DNA of 64,000 nt from Flavobacteriales bacterium (lineage in GTDB: Bacteria > Bacteroidota > Bacteroidia > Flavobacteriales_D > Sanyastnellaceae): assembly GCA_019694805.1 (NCBI GenBank), contig JAIBBG010000001.1, forward strand, positions 310,001-374,000, read 5' to 3'. The notes beneath the pieces are model-generated. The model was not told the DNA's origin, searched no databases, and saw nothing but the letters and a program-made list of their open reading frames with translations. The position numbers and the translations under genes were made by a program. Of this stretch, positions 18,349 to 26,636 are shown in pieces (position 1 is the stretch's first letter; each line of letters starts with the position of its first letter).

Positions 18349-21300
18349 TTAAATTCCCATTCGGAGCAACGCTCTTTCACCGGTATTGATGTCGATGATT
18401 TCTATAAGAGCATTGGCTGCATATCTTCTTTCACTAAATGTTATGGTTTGTCTTTCATACTGACCTACAATAGGCTCAATCAACTGTTGACCAAGCACAT
18501 TGTAAGCTGTTATGCTGAGCGTTCTTTCATGATCAAAGTAGAACATCATTTGAACACCCTGATCTGTTAACGTGCCGATCAACTCGGAACCCAACCCAGA
18601 GCCATCGTCCTTCGGATTGGCTATGTGAATAGTTTTGGTAAAAACAGATTCGCAATCATCGTCAGCAACTTTGAGTGTCACTTCGTAAACTCCTTTGTTG
18701 TTATAAAGATGCGACGGATTTTCATCTGTGTTAATTTGTGTGGCATCACCAAAATTCCAGAGGTAAGTGTGTCCACCTTCACTGGTATTGAAGAAATTGA
18801 CTTCCGCGGCACCATTCATCAATTCGAAATGGTCGTTCAAGGTTTCAAATCCTACATTGAGTTTGCTATTTACTGGTACATGCACGCTGAATTGTGACTG
18901 ACATCCTTTAGCATCAGTAACAAAAGCAACATATTCTCCCGTTTGCAATGCATCCAGTGTAACTCCGACTTCACCATTGCTCCAAAGGATTTGATATGGA
19001 GCAGTACCACCCGCAATGTTCATGGCTATGCCACCATCGTCGTCGTTGAGACAACTTACAGGCTTTACAATAGAGCTTGCGTAAATGGCTTCATCTTCTT
19101 CGATAAATACTTCTGCCGTGGTTGTGCCACAAACAGTACCCTGATCAATATTCACATAATACGTGCCGGGTGCAAGACCTGAAATTTCATCGCTACCGAT
19201 TAAATCTGGAGTTGTAAGTATGGTTTCACCTTCAGCGTTCATCCAGATAAAATCTGCCGGATTCTCTGTGTTGTTGGTCACAACCACACTGCCATTCTCC
19301 ATGCCAGGACAACCAGCGCTAGTTACTGCTGATACTGAAGCGCCACTGATATGCAATTGGAATCTTAATTCTTCCTGACCTGCTTCGAGAGTAATTTCGA
19401 TATTATCCTGAAGGTTCAACGGATAAACATTACCAGTGAGGAGGTCTTCAAGAACTACACAAGCTCCATTGGCAAACGACGCCAGACCCTTGTGTGAAAT
19501 AGTATAAGTACCAGTCGTACCCACTTCCATGCGCACAGGAATGATCATTTCATGTGTCAATTCACTCAATACATTGATCGAAAGATCCTCACCGCTTTCG
19601 CAAATGGTGGCGATGTATGGTGCTTCCGTGAGTGGGCTTCTTAGTTTGTATGCGTCGAATTCTGTTTCAAACATCACACTTGCTTGTGGATTTCGTGCGA
19701 TCGTTGTTTCATCAGAGTATTGCTCACCTGCAATCGATAATGTAAACATGCCTTCAGTGAGCTCCGTGGATTTGAAAGTGCTTTGTTGTGCAGCCTTGCA
19801 ATTTTCGGTTATGGTTAGTACCGGTGCGGCGGCGTTAGCAACAACAAAGAATGATTGTGATGGTGCGATATATCGTGATCCACCATTCGATGAGACACCT
19901 CCGACATAACTCGCATATTGACCAGTGGCCGCATTCCAAACATAAACCGCATTGTTGATATTGGTCTTTGTCCATGAAGCCGAATTCCAATCTATGGTAC
20001 ATGGGTAAGGATTGCCTACAAGATTCCATCCATCCGCAGCGGCATTGCCGTTATTGGTATAAGTTACAGGAAGTGAAATATCACCCGAGTGAATGGTGCC
20101 ATCTACATCTAGATTCAAAACACCTGCATTCATGAATACAAAATAGCCTTTACCACTTTGAATAACATTGGTAATGTTGGTAGCACCTGTGTATCCGGCA
20201 TTGATATCACCGGCGGTACTTTCAGTGTAGCTCTGAATACTATTGAATGAATACAATGGATAATCTGATCCAGTAAATCCTGTGGTGACAAGATCATCAT
20301 TCCAATCCTGAAGCGTTTTACTCATCACAGGTGATGATAAATTGACCCAGCCTTGAGCACTGGCGGCATGGTACCGCTGCACTGTCACATTGCCATGAAC
20401 ACTTCCAGTCGCCAATGAAGTAATCATACCTGTTGAAGCAACATCTGAAATCAATGTAAACCTTCCATTGGTTGTGAGTGTTCCAGAAGTAACGTTGACC
20501 ATATTTCGGGCTCTCACACCACCAGCACCAACTCCGACTACAACGCCTTGGGCGTTATTGATAGTAAGATCGTAAACGTTGGTAATGCTCAATCCATCGA
20601 TATTCTGTTCTACATCTCCACTCATTTCAATGGATGATGTTTGCGCGTTGAAAGTACCATTGATCGTGAGATCACCTTCCACTGTGATGTCACCAGTTGA
20701 TGCATTAAAAATACCACCAAGGTTGATTGTAAAATCTCTGGTTCCAAATGACGCCCAATCATTGTTCACTGTAACACCAGTGTTGATTACTACATCAGTA
20801 CCAGAACAAATTGATGCTACAGTGTGTGGAACTCCTGCTGGCGTGGTTGACCAAATAGCATCAGAAGTGTTTCCACTTGCTACAGCGTAAAGCGTTTTAT
20901 AACCATCAGCGATGGTAACAATTGCTCCATCCGGAATCGTAACATTGGTGATATCAAAATACGGCGCAGCAAAACTTCCCTGAATTGGGGTTTCATCATC
21001 AAAGCCGTCTCCTTCATCATCAATCAGTAATAACAATTGATCACTATTGTAGCCAGCAATGCCGGTCATATCAAATCGCAGCGTCACACTCCCAGGATCG
21101 CCTGTAGACTGAAACTTCCACTTTCTTCCTAAAATTTGTGTGAGTGAGCAGTTCGATCCGCCATATGCTCCAAAGCCGACGGTTCCATTATCATTTCCGC
21201 AAATCAGGTATTCGCCATCATCGATTGAAGATGGGCTTCTCACTTCAAGGATGTCATCACCGTTCACACTGGAACTTGACAATTGATTCAAACCTGAAGT

Positions 21301-22128
21301 AGCCATATCACGACCAACACCAAAAATATCATTGACATAAGTTGGATCATCATAATACAAGTGTTCAGACAATGGCACTGACATGCCATACTTAACAGCG
21401 AGGTAAGTATGCACTTGTCTTTTTTCAACATCCGAAAGCGATCTATTGTATACGATCACTTCTGCAACTTGTCCATTGAATCCATAGTTATCATTACCTC
21501 GGCCAATTCTTCCTTGACCAATCATGGAGTAATGTGATTTGTTGGTACCATTTCTGGAATTCATCACCCCATCTCTGATGTGCCATACCTTTTTTCCTGC
21601 TGCCGCAGTAAACTGCGCTGCCAGAATGGTCGGTACTTCTGTAGATGCAGAATAGGCTGTACAACCAAGACTCGCAATGTTACCATATTGAAAATACCGG
21701 ATCAATGATGATCCCGAATATCCCAAACATAGGCCGACATAACTTCCTCCTTGTTGCACACCAATGATGTGCTGGAAGTTATTACCGCTTTGTCTTTTCG
21801 TTACAGTAAAAATGGTGTAATCAATATTGTCGATCCCTGAAAGGTCAACATTAAAATATCTCGGTCCGGTTGTTTTCACGACCGGATTACCATTGATTTG
21901 ATTGGCTTGATATTGTGGTTTTGCACTTACCGTTGCTTGCGTGGCATTGTTGCCATTTGAACTTTGGTCTGCCCAAGAGTCGAGGTATGCATTGTCAACA
22001 GTTGATGAAGTTCCGGCATCTGCTTTGAGCCAGATTTCGAGACCGGCAGATACGCCACCGGGAGATTGTGCTGTACTTGCCAGTGCTGCCGAAAATAAAG
22101 TCCAAATAAAAAGTACCTTTTTTTTCAT
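18349..22128 (-). CDS. T9SS-secreted surface protein with LamG-like, SprB-repeat and PKD modules
   Basis: The start at 22128 gives a clear signal peptide (MKKKVLFIWTLFSAALAS, cut before TAQ) and a 1259-residue protein; the longer start 12 codons upstream would bury it. After the signal comes a concanavalin/LamG-like domain beginning GLEIWLKADAG...SWADQSSNGNN (~25-220). Then there is a long beta-rich middle with an autotransporter-like IN-GGIFNASTGDITVEG stretch (~440). Two SprB-type repeats follow (cores GCPGMENGSVVV and CLNDDDGGIAMNIAGGTAPYQILWSNG, ~925-1075), then one PKD domain (TYLWNFGDATQ, ~1100) and a C-terminal domain resembling a T9SS sorting signal (ITAYNVLGQQL). The modules suggest an adhesin or matrix protein; no catalytic motif was recognised. 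Confidence 0.85.
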   Translation of the reverse strand: MKKKVLFIWTLFSAALASTAQSPGGVSAGLEIWLKADAGTSSTVDNAYLDSWADQSSNGNNATQATVSAKPQYQANQINGNPVVKTTGPRYFNVDLSGIDNIDYTIFTVTKRQSGNNFQHIIGVQQGGSYVGLCLGYSGSSLIRYFQYGNIASLGCTAYSASTEVPTILAAQFTAAAGKKVWHIRDGVMNSRNGTNKSHYSMIGQGRIGRGNDNYGFNGQVAEVIVYNRSLSDVEKRQVHTYLAVKYGMSVPLSEHLYYDDPTYVNDIFGVGRDMATSGLNQLSSSSVNGDDILEVRSPSSIDDGEYLICGNDNGTVGFGAYGGSNCSLTQILGRKWKFQSTGDPGSVTLRFDMTGIAGYNSDQLLLLIDDEGDGFDDETPIQGSFAAPYFDITNVTIPDGAIVTIADGYKTLYAVASGNTSDAIWSTTPAGVPHTVASICSGTDVVINTGVTVNNDWASFGTRDFTINLGGIFNASTGDITVEGDLTINGTFNAQTSSIEMSGDVEQNIDGLSITNVYDLTINNAQGVVVGVGAGGVRARNMVNVTSGTLTTNGRFTLISDVASTGMITSLATGSVHGNVTVQRYHAASAQGWVNLSSPVMSKTLQDWNDDLVTTGFTGSDYPLYSFNSIQSYTESTAGDINAGYTGATNITNVIQSGKGYFVFMNAGVLNLDVDGTIHSGDISLPVTYTNNGNAAADGWNLVGNPYPCTIDWNSASWTKTNINNAVYVWNAATGQYASYVGGVSSNGGSRYIAPSQSFFVVANAAAPVLTITENCKAAQQSTFKSTELTEGMFTLSIAGEQYSDETTIARNPQASVMFETEFDAYKLRSPLTEAPYIATICESGEDLSINVLSELTHEMIIPVRMEVGTTGTYTISHKGLASFANGACVVLEDLLTGNVYPLNLQDNIEITLEAGQEELRFQLHISGASVSAVTSAGCPGMENGSVVVTNNTENPADFIWMNAEGETILTTPDLIGSDEISGLAPGTYYVNIDQGTVCGTTTAEVFIEEDEAIYASSIVKPVSCLNDDDGGIAMNIAGGTAPYQILWSNGEVGVTLDALQTGEYVAFVTDAKGCQSQFSVHVPVNSKLNVGFETLNDHFELMNGAAEVNFFNTSEGGHTYLWNFGDATQINTDENPSHLYNNKGVYEVTLKVADDDCESVFTKTIHIANPKDDGSGLGSELIGTLTDQGVQMMFYFDHERTLSITAYNVLGQQLIEPIVGQYERQTITFSERRYAANALIEIIDINTGERALLRMGI

Positions 22129-22240
22129 GTGTAAACTGGCCTTAATTTGAAATAGGGTCAACATTTCAATAGGGATTTGTTTAGGTTATTAGTCGCCTAT
22201 ACGCCCACGGTCTGTGAAATGTTTCGGAAGGAGGAGTAAA

Positions 22241-22330
22241 ATGCTAGGTGGACACCGCAATTCGCTTGTGATCAGGATCATAAAATGTCCCAAAAAGCAA
22301 CAGGGCAACCACATGGATTGCCCTGCCTAA
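22241..22330 (+). CDS. Candidate 29-residue small protein (uncertain)
   Basis: ATG 22241 to TAA 22330 encodes MLGGHRNSLVIRIIKCPKK followed by a polar tail ending CPA. A GGAAGGAGGAG stretch at 22226-22236 is the best Shine-Dalgarno match in the window, with 4 bases between it and the ATG. The peptide has two cysteines and is basic in the first half. It resembles nothing I recognise. Because most genes here have no Shine-Dalgarno site, the match may be chance. The ORF also runs through the terminator-like hairpin at 22301-22325 that reads on the other strand. Confidence 0.2.
   Translation: MLGGHRNSLVIRIIKCPKKQQGNHMDCPA
22288..22325 (-). terminator. Terminator-like hairpin upstream of the T9SS cargo gene
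   Basis: CAGGGCAA (22301-22308) and TTGCCCTG (22318-22325) form a perfect 8-bp stem, extended inwards by CC/GG. Read on the minus strand it is followed by TTGCTTTTTGGG. It lies about 160 bases upstream of the cargo start codon with no annotated gene before it. It would end a short RNA or act as an attenuator in the leader. Confidence 0.5.
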
Positions 22331-22346
22331 CCTAACTTTAAACAAA

Positions 22347-22366
22347 CATCACCAGCACGGGTGATG
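22347..22366 (-). other. Hairpin containing a 7-codon ORF
   Basis: CATCACC and GGTGATG form a perfect 7-bp stem with a 6-nt loop. On the minus strand it contains most of the ORF M-K-H-H-P-C-W-stop (22372-22349). It is the first of two stem-loops before the T-run at 22288-22299. Confidence 0.4.
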
Positions 22367-22589
22367 CTTCATCTTCAATTTTGTGACTTCGCTGGTCTTC
22401 AATCTAGTTTCGACTCTTGACCTAACGCGAAGTGTATAGGGTGGATATACATTTACAACGTTTATAATTCAGATCAGGAATGGGTCAAAAGTGAGTAAGA
22501 TTCGTTGATGTCTCAAAAGTGTTCAGCACGAGATGTTAACGAAAGTGTGTGAATTCCAGAAAATTCAGATTGGCAGAGGGTTTCAAGTT

Positions 22590-23309
22590 ATGCAACAGGT
22601 CATACAGGGCATCATTTTGCACAGTATTCGGTACTCCGATAGCCGGTTTATCGTTCGGATATTTTGCCGATCCTATGGATTAAAACCATTTATGGTGAAT
22701 GCTGGATCTAAAAACAATTCAGGACAGTTGCACATGCTCCAACCAATGAATGTGGTGGAGTTTGAGTCTTCCATTCGGGAAAATCAGCAGATACAAACGT
22801 TGCGCAATATGAGGATGGCTCATCCCCTGCATCACGTTTATATCGATCCAGTGAAAAGCGCCATGGTCATGTTTCTGAACGAGGTGCTGTACAAAACCAT
22901 GGCAGACGAATACGTCAATGACAGGTTTTACCAATTCCTGAGCAATGCCATGATCTTACTCGATGATGCCATCGACCCCAGAAATTTTCATTTGTGGTGC
23001 CTGCTCGAAATCTGCAGGCATTATGGCTTTTACCCTCAAGTCGATACCCATGGATCAACTGCATTCTTTGATCTCAGTCAAAGTGCATTTTGTGATAAGA
23101 TTCCACCTCATCCATTCTATATAGAAAAAGAAGAGTCGACTCATCTCTTTCAGATCCTTGAACTCGAATGGCCTCAGATGCAAGAAATGCCATTGCACGG
23201 AACCTTGCGCAAAAACTTACTGAATGCGCTGGTCAGATACATCCAGCTTCATCTTGAAAACCAGCGTGAAATCAAATCATTGGACATCCTCCACGAGGTG
23301 TTTCACTAA
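22590..23309 (+). CDS. recO: DNA repair protein RecO
   Basis: RecO works with RecR and RecF to load RecA onto SSB-coated single-stranded DNA. The start at 22590 gives MQQVIQGIILHSIRYSDSRFIVRIFCRSYG, the normal N-terminal OB fold beginning; the upstream in-frame ATG at 22533 adds 19 residues not seen in the family. The 239-residue length is normal for Bacteroidota. The C-terminal half is helical (ILLDDAIDPRNFHLWCLLEICRHYGFYPQVD) as in the RecO helical domain. The Cys4 zinc motif found in some RecO proteins is not evident, which is common in this phylum. It is followed after 75 bases by holB on the same strand. Confidence 0.88.
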   Translation: MQQVIQGIILHSIRYSDSRFIVRIFCRSYGLKPFMVNAGSKNNSGQLHMLQPMNVVEFESSIRENQQIQTLRNMRMAHPLHHVYIDPVKSAMVMFLNEVLYKTMADEYVNDRFYQFLSNAMILLDDAIDPRNFHLWCLLEICRHYGFYPQVDTHGSTAFFDLSQSAFCDKIPPHPFYIEKEESTHLFQILELEWPQMQEMPLHGTLRKNLLNALVRYIQLHLENQREIKSLDILHEVFH

Positions 23310-23369
23310 GCGTGCTCGCGCAAATGATGCCGTGAAGAAATTTCATCCTACAATTTTCGTCCGTACTAC

Positions 23370-23377
23370 TATTTTCG
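23370..23377 (+). promoter_or_regulatory. -7 element TATTTTCG just before holB
   Basis: TATTTTCG differs from TAnnTTTG by one base and ends 7 bases before the holB ATG, which would make the transcript almost leaderless. No -33 TTG is visible at the right distance. Confidence 0.4.
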
Positions 23378-23384
23378 CCATCCG

Positions 23385-24506
23385 ATGAGATTTGCAGAAA
23401 TCATAGGTCAGGATGACGTCAAACACAGGCTTCGCATGGCTTTTCGTGAAGGACGGATCGCACATGCGCTGATGTTTCTCGGTCCTGAAGGAAGTGGTAA
23501 TCTGGCGCTTGCTCTTGCATTTGCCCAATACGTTTCGTGTGAAAACAGAAGTGACGATGATTCCTGTGGCACTTGTACCAATTGTCGCGCGCATGCCAAT
23601 CATCAATTCCCGGATTTGTACTACACCTTTCCATTTTTTAATGTGGGTGACAAGGCCACTACATGTCAGGAATGGATGAAAGATTGGCGCGAATTTCTTC
23701 AACACTCACATTACGGCGGTCTTGATGAATGGCGAGATCATATCACCAAAGACAATAAACAACTTCACATTTCAGTATATGAAGCTGCCAACATCATTCA
23801 TCAACTTTCGCTTAAGAGCTTCCGGGGTGGATATAAGTTTCAGATCATTTGGATGGCAGAATTTCTGAAACCTGACACAGCAAACAAATTGCTGAAAATT
23901 GTGGAAGAACCACCGGAGAATACCATTTTCCTCTTCATTGCATCGAGTATGGAGAATCTCCTGCAGACCATCATATCCAGGGTCCAGGTGATTTACGTCC
24001 CACGAATCACCGACGAAGAAGTAAAAAGTCGATTGCTTCAACTCGGTGCACCGGAAAAGCGTGCAGGAGAAATCGCTCATTTCGCTCATGGTGACTGGAA
24101 TAAAGCCATGAGGCTGCTCGCCACAGAAAATCCGGATGAAAATTATGCCATGCAATTTCAAACCTGGATGCGAAGCTGTTACAAGAAAGATGTCGTGGCC
24201 TTGGTGAAATGGTCGGACATGATGCATGCCCAAACCAGAGAAGATCAAAAACACTTCATCCAGTATGCCATGGATCAAATCAGGCAAAACCTGATCCTCA
24301 ACTATACCGGTGATGCTATCGTGCGCATGAATCAGGGAGAAAAGGCTTTTGCGGACAAGTTCGCACCCTTCATCAATGATCTGAACGCCGAAGATCTGAT
24401 GGATGAGCTCAATGCAGCATACAGGGATATCAGTCAGAACGTGTATTCCAAGCTTGTGTTCACTGACCTTTCCATGAAAGTGCACTACATGTTGATCCGA
24501 AAATAA
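23385..24506 (+). CDS. holB: DNA polymerase III delta-prime subunit
   Basis: Delta-prime is the rigid stator of the clamp loader that places the beta clamp on DNA. The 373-residue protein begins MRFAEIIGQDDVKHRLRMAF, then AHALMFLGPEGSGNLALALAFA around residues 25-47. This P-loop is degenerate (the Lys is replaced by Asn), as expected for a delta-prime that does not hydrolyse ATP. A four-cysteine zinc module follows (cysteines in CENRSDDDSCGTCTNC, ~52-68), then the sensor region KLLKIVEEPPENTIFLFIASSMENLLQTIISRVQ near 165-200. The C-terminal collar domain is helical. It lies upstream of ricT and gldH, a conserved order in Flavobacteriia. A long minus-strand ORF across it is a shadow. Confidence 0.9.
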   Translation: MRFAEIIGQDDVKHRLRMAFREGRIAHALMFLGPEGSGNLALALAFAQYVSCENRSDDDSCGTCTNCRAHANHQFPDLYYTFPFFNVGDKATTCQEWMKDWREFLQHSHYGGLDEWRDHITKDNKQLHISVYEAANIIHQLSLKSFRGGYKFQIIWMAEFLKPDTANKLLKIVEEPPENTIFLFIASSMENLLQTIISRVQVIYVPRITDEEVKSRLLQLGAPEKRAGEIAHFAHGDWNKAMRLLATENPDENYAMQFQTWMRSCYKKDVVALVKWSDMMHAQTREDQKHFIQYAMDQIRQNLILNYTGDAIVRMNQGEKAFADKFAPFINDLNAEDLMDELNAAYRDISQNVYSKLVFTDLSMKVHYMLIRK

Positions 24507-24545
24507 TCACCATTCACGGTGCATTGGGGATACATTCCCCGACTT

Positions 24546-24578
24546 CAGCAAATTGCTGCGCAATTCCTCGTAAATTTG
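24546..24578 (+). promoter_or_regulatory. ricT promoter element with an adjacent palindrome
   Basis: TAAATTTG at 24571-24578 is an exact -7 element about 100 bases before the ricT ATG. A perfect palindrome CAGCAA-A-TTGCTG lies at 24546-24558, where a regulator could bind. The TTG inside the palindrome is 15 bases from the -7 element, slightly shorter than the usual spacing. Confidence 0.5.
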
Positions 24579-24642
24579 AACCATCATCACGAACCGGATA
24601 TTGACCGGTAAGTGTCTATCATATATAAACTTAAAAACAATC

Positions 24643-24662
24643 CTGCTCCATCACAGGAGCAG
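24643..24662 (+). other. Hairpin in the ricT 5' leader
   Basis: CTGCTCC and GGAGCAG form a perfect 7-bp stem with loop ATCACA, ending 16 bases before the ATG at 24679. It may influence ribosome access; there is no T-run. Confidence 0.4.
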
Positions 24663-24678
24663 CGCGGGAGATATAAAA

Positions 24679-26124
24679 ATGGGATGTTCAGGTTGTTCCT
24701 CAGGCAGCGATGGCCTGCCAAAAGGCTGTAAAAACAATGGTGCATGCGGCACCTATGGCTGCAATAAATTAGAAGTGTTCGATTGGCTTGCAGGCATGGA
24801 TTTGCCTGATGGTCAGAAACCTTTTGATATTGTAGAAGTCAGATTTAAAAACAGCAGAAAAGGATTTTACAGAAATTCCAGCAATCTGGAACTTTATCCG
24901 GGAGACATTGTGGCTGTTGAAGTTTCACCTGGACACGACATCGGAGTTGTGAGCCTAACCGGTGAATTGGTGAGGATTCAGATGAAAAGGAAAGACATCA
25001 AAGACAACTACGAGATCAAGAAAATATACCGAAAAGCGAAGGAAGAGGATATTGTGAAGTGGCAAGAAGGACGCAAAATCGAACAACAAACGATGATGCG
25101 CGCCCGTGAAATCGCTCGAAGTCTCAAACTGGAAATGAAACTGAGCGATGTAGAGTATCAGGGAGACAAAAGCAAAGCAACATTCTATTATACCGCTGAT
25201 GACAGGGTTGACTTTCGTGAACTCATTAAAAAATATGCGGAAGAGTTTAGGGTGAGAATTGATATGCGCCAGATAGGCTATCGATTCGAAGCCGGAAGAC
25301 TCGGTGGCATAGGCAGTTGTGGTCGCGAATTGTGTTGTTCATCCTGGCTTACAGATTTCAGAGCTGTGAGTACAAGCGCAGCACGTTACCAACAACTTTC
25401 CCTCAATCCAGCCAAACTCGCCGGCCAATGTGGCAAACTTAAGTGCTGTCTGAATTATGAGCTCGACCAATATGTAGAGGCCATGAAGGATTTCCCTTCT
25501 GTGAATGTGAAACTGCATTTGCCCAAAGGCACTGCAGTTCATTTCAAGACAGATATTTTTCAGCGCGTGATGTATTTCATTTATGAAGGGCAACCTGGAG
25601 AAGCACCATTTCCTTTGGGGGTTCAGGCTGTACATGAAATCATCGAACGCAATCGAAAGGGCATTGCTGTTGAAGCCATCGAAGATTTTATCGAAGATGA
25701 AATCGCAGAAAAAGAAACAGATTTCGCTGAAGTGGTCGGACAAGATAGTCTCACACGTTTCGACCGTAAAAAAGGCAAAGGCCGTGGTAATCAGAACAGG
25801 CGTGATCGTGATCGTCGACCGGAAGGCTCAAGATCAGGCGAACAGCGCGATCAACAAAAACAAGGTCAGTCTCGTCCTGCACCCCATAAAGAATTAAAGG
25901 GTCCTGGACAACCAGGCTCAAAACCTGAAGGTCAGGCACCACAACAAGGCAATAAACAGGAAAACCGCAATAGGCCCAACAGACCTCCGGGAAACAAGCG
26001 CCCAGAACGAAATGATCAAGGCAAAAAAGAAGGCAAACCGCAAAGCAATCGCCCTCCTCAAAACAGACCGCCGAAAAAAGACAATCCACAAAACCCTAAA
26101 CCCAACAATCCACCACAAACGTGA
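24679..26124 (+). CDS. ricT: PSP1-domain protein, RicT/YaaT family
   Basis: The PSP1 domain is found in RicT (YaaT), which in Bacillus forms an iron-sulphur complex affecting RNA maturation; the role in Bacteroidota is not established. The 481-residue start at ATG 24679 exposes the Cys-rich N-terminus (MGCSGCSSGSDGLPKGCKNN, five more cysteines soon after). The longer TTG start at 24601 would put 26 unrelated residues before it. The core includes VFDWLAGMDLPDGQKPFDIVEVRFKN and the cysteine signatures CGRELCCSSW and CGKLKCCLNYE (~215-265). The last ~120 residues form a basic tail rich in Pro, Asn, Gln and Arg, probably disordered and RNA-binding. Its stop overlaps the gldH start by one base, so the two are translationally coupled. 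Confidence 0.9.
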   Translation: MGCSGCSSGSDGLPKGCKNNGACGTYGCNKLEVFDWLAGMDLPDGQKPFDIVEVRFKNSRKGFYRNSSNLELYPGDIVAVEVSPGHDIGVVSLTGELVRIQMKRKDIKDNYEIKKIYRKAKEEDIVKWQEGRKIEQQTMMRAREIARSLKLEMKLSDVEYQGDKSKATFYYTADDRVDFRELIKKYAEEFRVRIDMRQIGYRFEAGRLGGIGSCGRELCCSSWLTDFRAVSTSAARYQQLSLNPAKLAGQCGKLKCCLNYELDQYVEAMKDFPSVNVKLHLPKGTAVHFKTDIFQRVMYFIYEGQPGEAPFPLGVQAVHEIIERNRKGIAVEAIEDFIEDEIAEKETDFAEVVGQDSLTRFDRKKGKGRGNQNRRDRDRRPEGSRSGEQRDQQKQGQSRPAPHKELKGPGQPGSKPEGQAPQQGNKQENRNRPNRPPGNKRPERNDQGKKEGKPQSNRPPQNRPPKKDNPQNPKPNNPPQT

Positions 26125-26624
26125 TGATGAAAACGGATAGTCCATCATACTCAGGTAGATTCATGCTGTTTGTTGTCTGCATGCTGATATTAGGTATGAC
26201 TTTGGTTTCTTGCGATTCAACGGTAATCTTTGAAGAAAACAGACCAATTCAAGGCGCTGTTTGGAAAACCGTCGAACCTGCTCACTTTGAGTTTGAGATT
26301 TCTGATACAATTACATTACACAATTTCTACGTCAACTTGCGCAACGGGGAAAATTATCCTTACAGCAATATCTATTTTTTCATCGATATGGAATTTCCCA
26401 ATGGTAAAAAATCCATAGATACTGTAGAGTGTTTTCTCGCAGATAAAACCGGCAAGTGGTTAGGAACAGGTGTTGGCGACATCCACGACAATAGATTTCT
26501 CTATCAACATGGTAAACAATTTCCGATGGCTGGCTTGTATAAAATTGACATCCGCCAAGGCATGCGCACTGATGAACTACAAGGCATTTATGATGTAGGT
26601 TTCAGGCTATCGCGCACCAAGTAA
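26124..26624 (+). CDS. gldH: Gliding motility lipoprotein GldH
   Basis: GldH is a lipoprotein required for gliding and normal T9SS function in Flavobacterium; its exact activity is not known. The 166-residue product (start ATG 26124, or 26127) has a hydrophobic signal ending in the lipobox TLVSC, so it is anchored in the membrane by its N-terminal cysteine. The rest matches the family layout: STVIFEENRPI, then WKTVEPAHFEFEISDTITLHNFYVNLRNGENYPYSNIYFF and a closing YDVGFRLSRTK. The overlap with ricT (TGATG) and the conserved holB-ricT-gldH order support the call. Together with sprA it shows that this genome encodes T9SS/gliding components. Confidence 0.9.
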   Translation: MMKTDSPSYSGRFMLFVVCMLILGMTLVSCDSTVIFEENRPIQGAVWKTVEPAHFEFEISDTITLHNFYVNLRNGENYPYSNIYFFIDMEFPNGKKSIDTVECFLADKTGKWLGTGVGDIHDNRFLYQHGKQFPMAGLYKIDIRQGMRTDELQGIYDVGFRLSRTK

Positions 26625-26636
26625 AGATTCCGGTTT

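Larger units (their letters stand above)
22129..22589. other. 461-bp intergenic region with hairpins and small ORFs
   Basis: This gap separates the minus-strand T9SS cargo from plus-strand recO and would hold both promoters, although no exact TAnnTTTG was found. It contains two hairpins at 22301-22366 that on the minus strand end in a T-run. It also holds a 29-codon plus-strand ORF with a strong Shine-Dalgarno match (22241-22330) and a 7-codon minus-strand ORF over the first hairpin. See the separate entries. Confidence 0.6.

Noticed and set aside
23772-24485. A 237-codon minus-strand ORF inside holB
   Set aside because: It overlaps the clearly conserved holB frame and its product has no recognisable domain; it is a shadow of the real gene's codon use.
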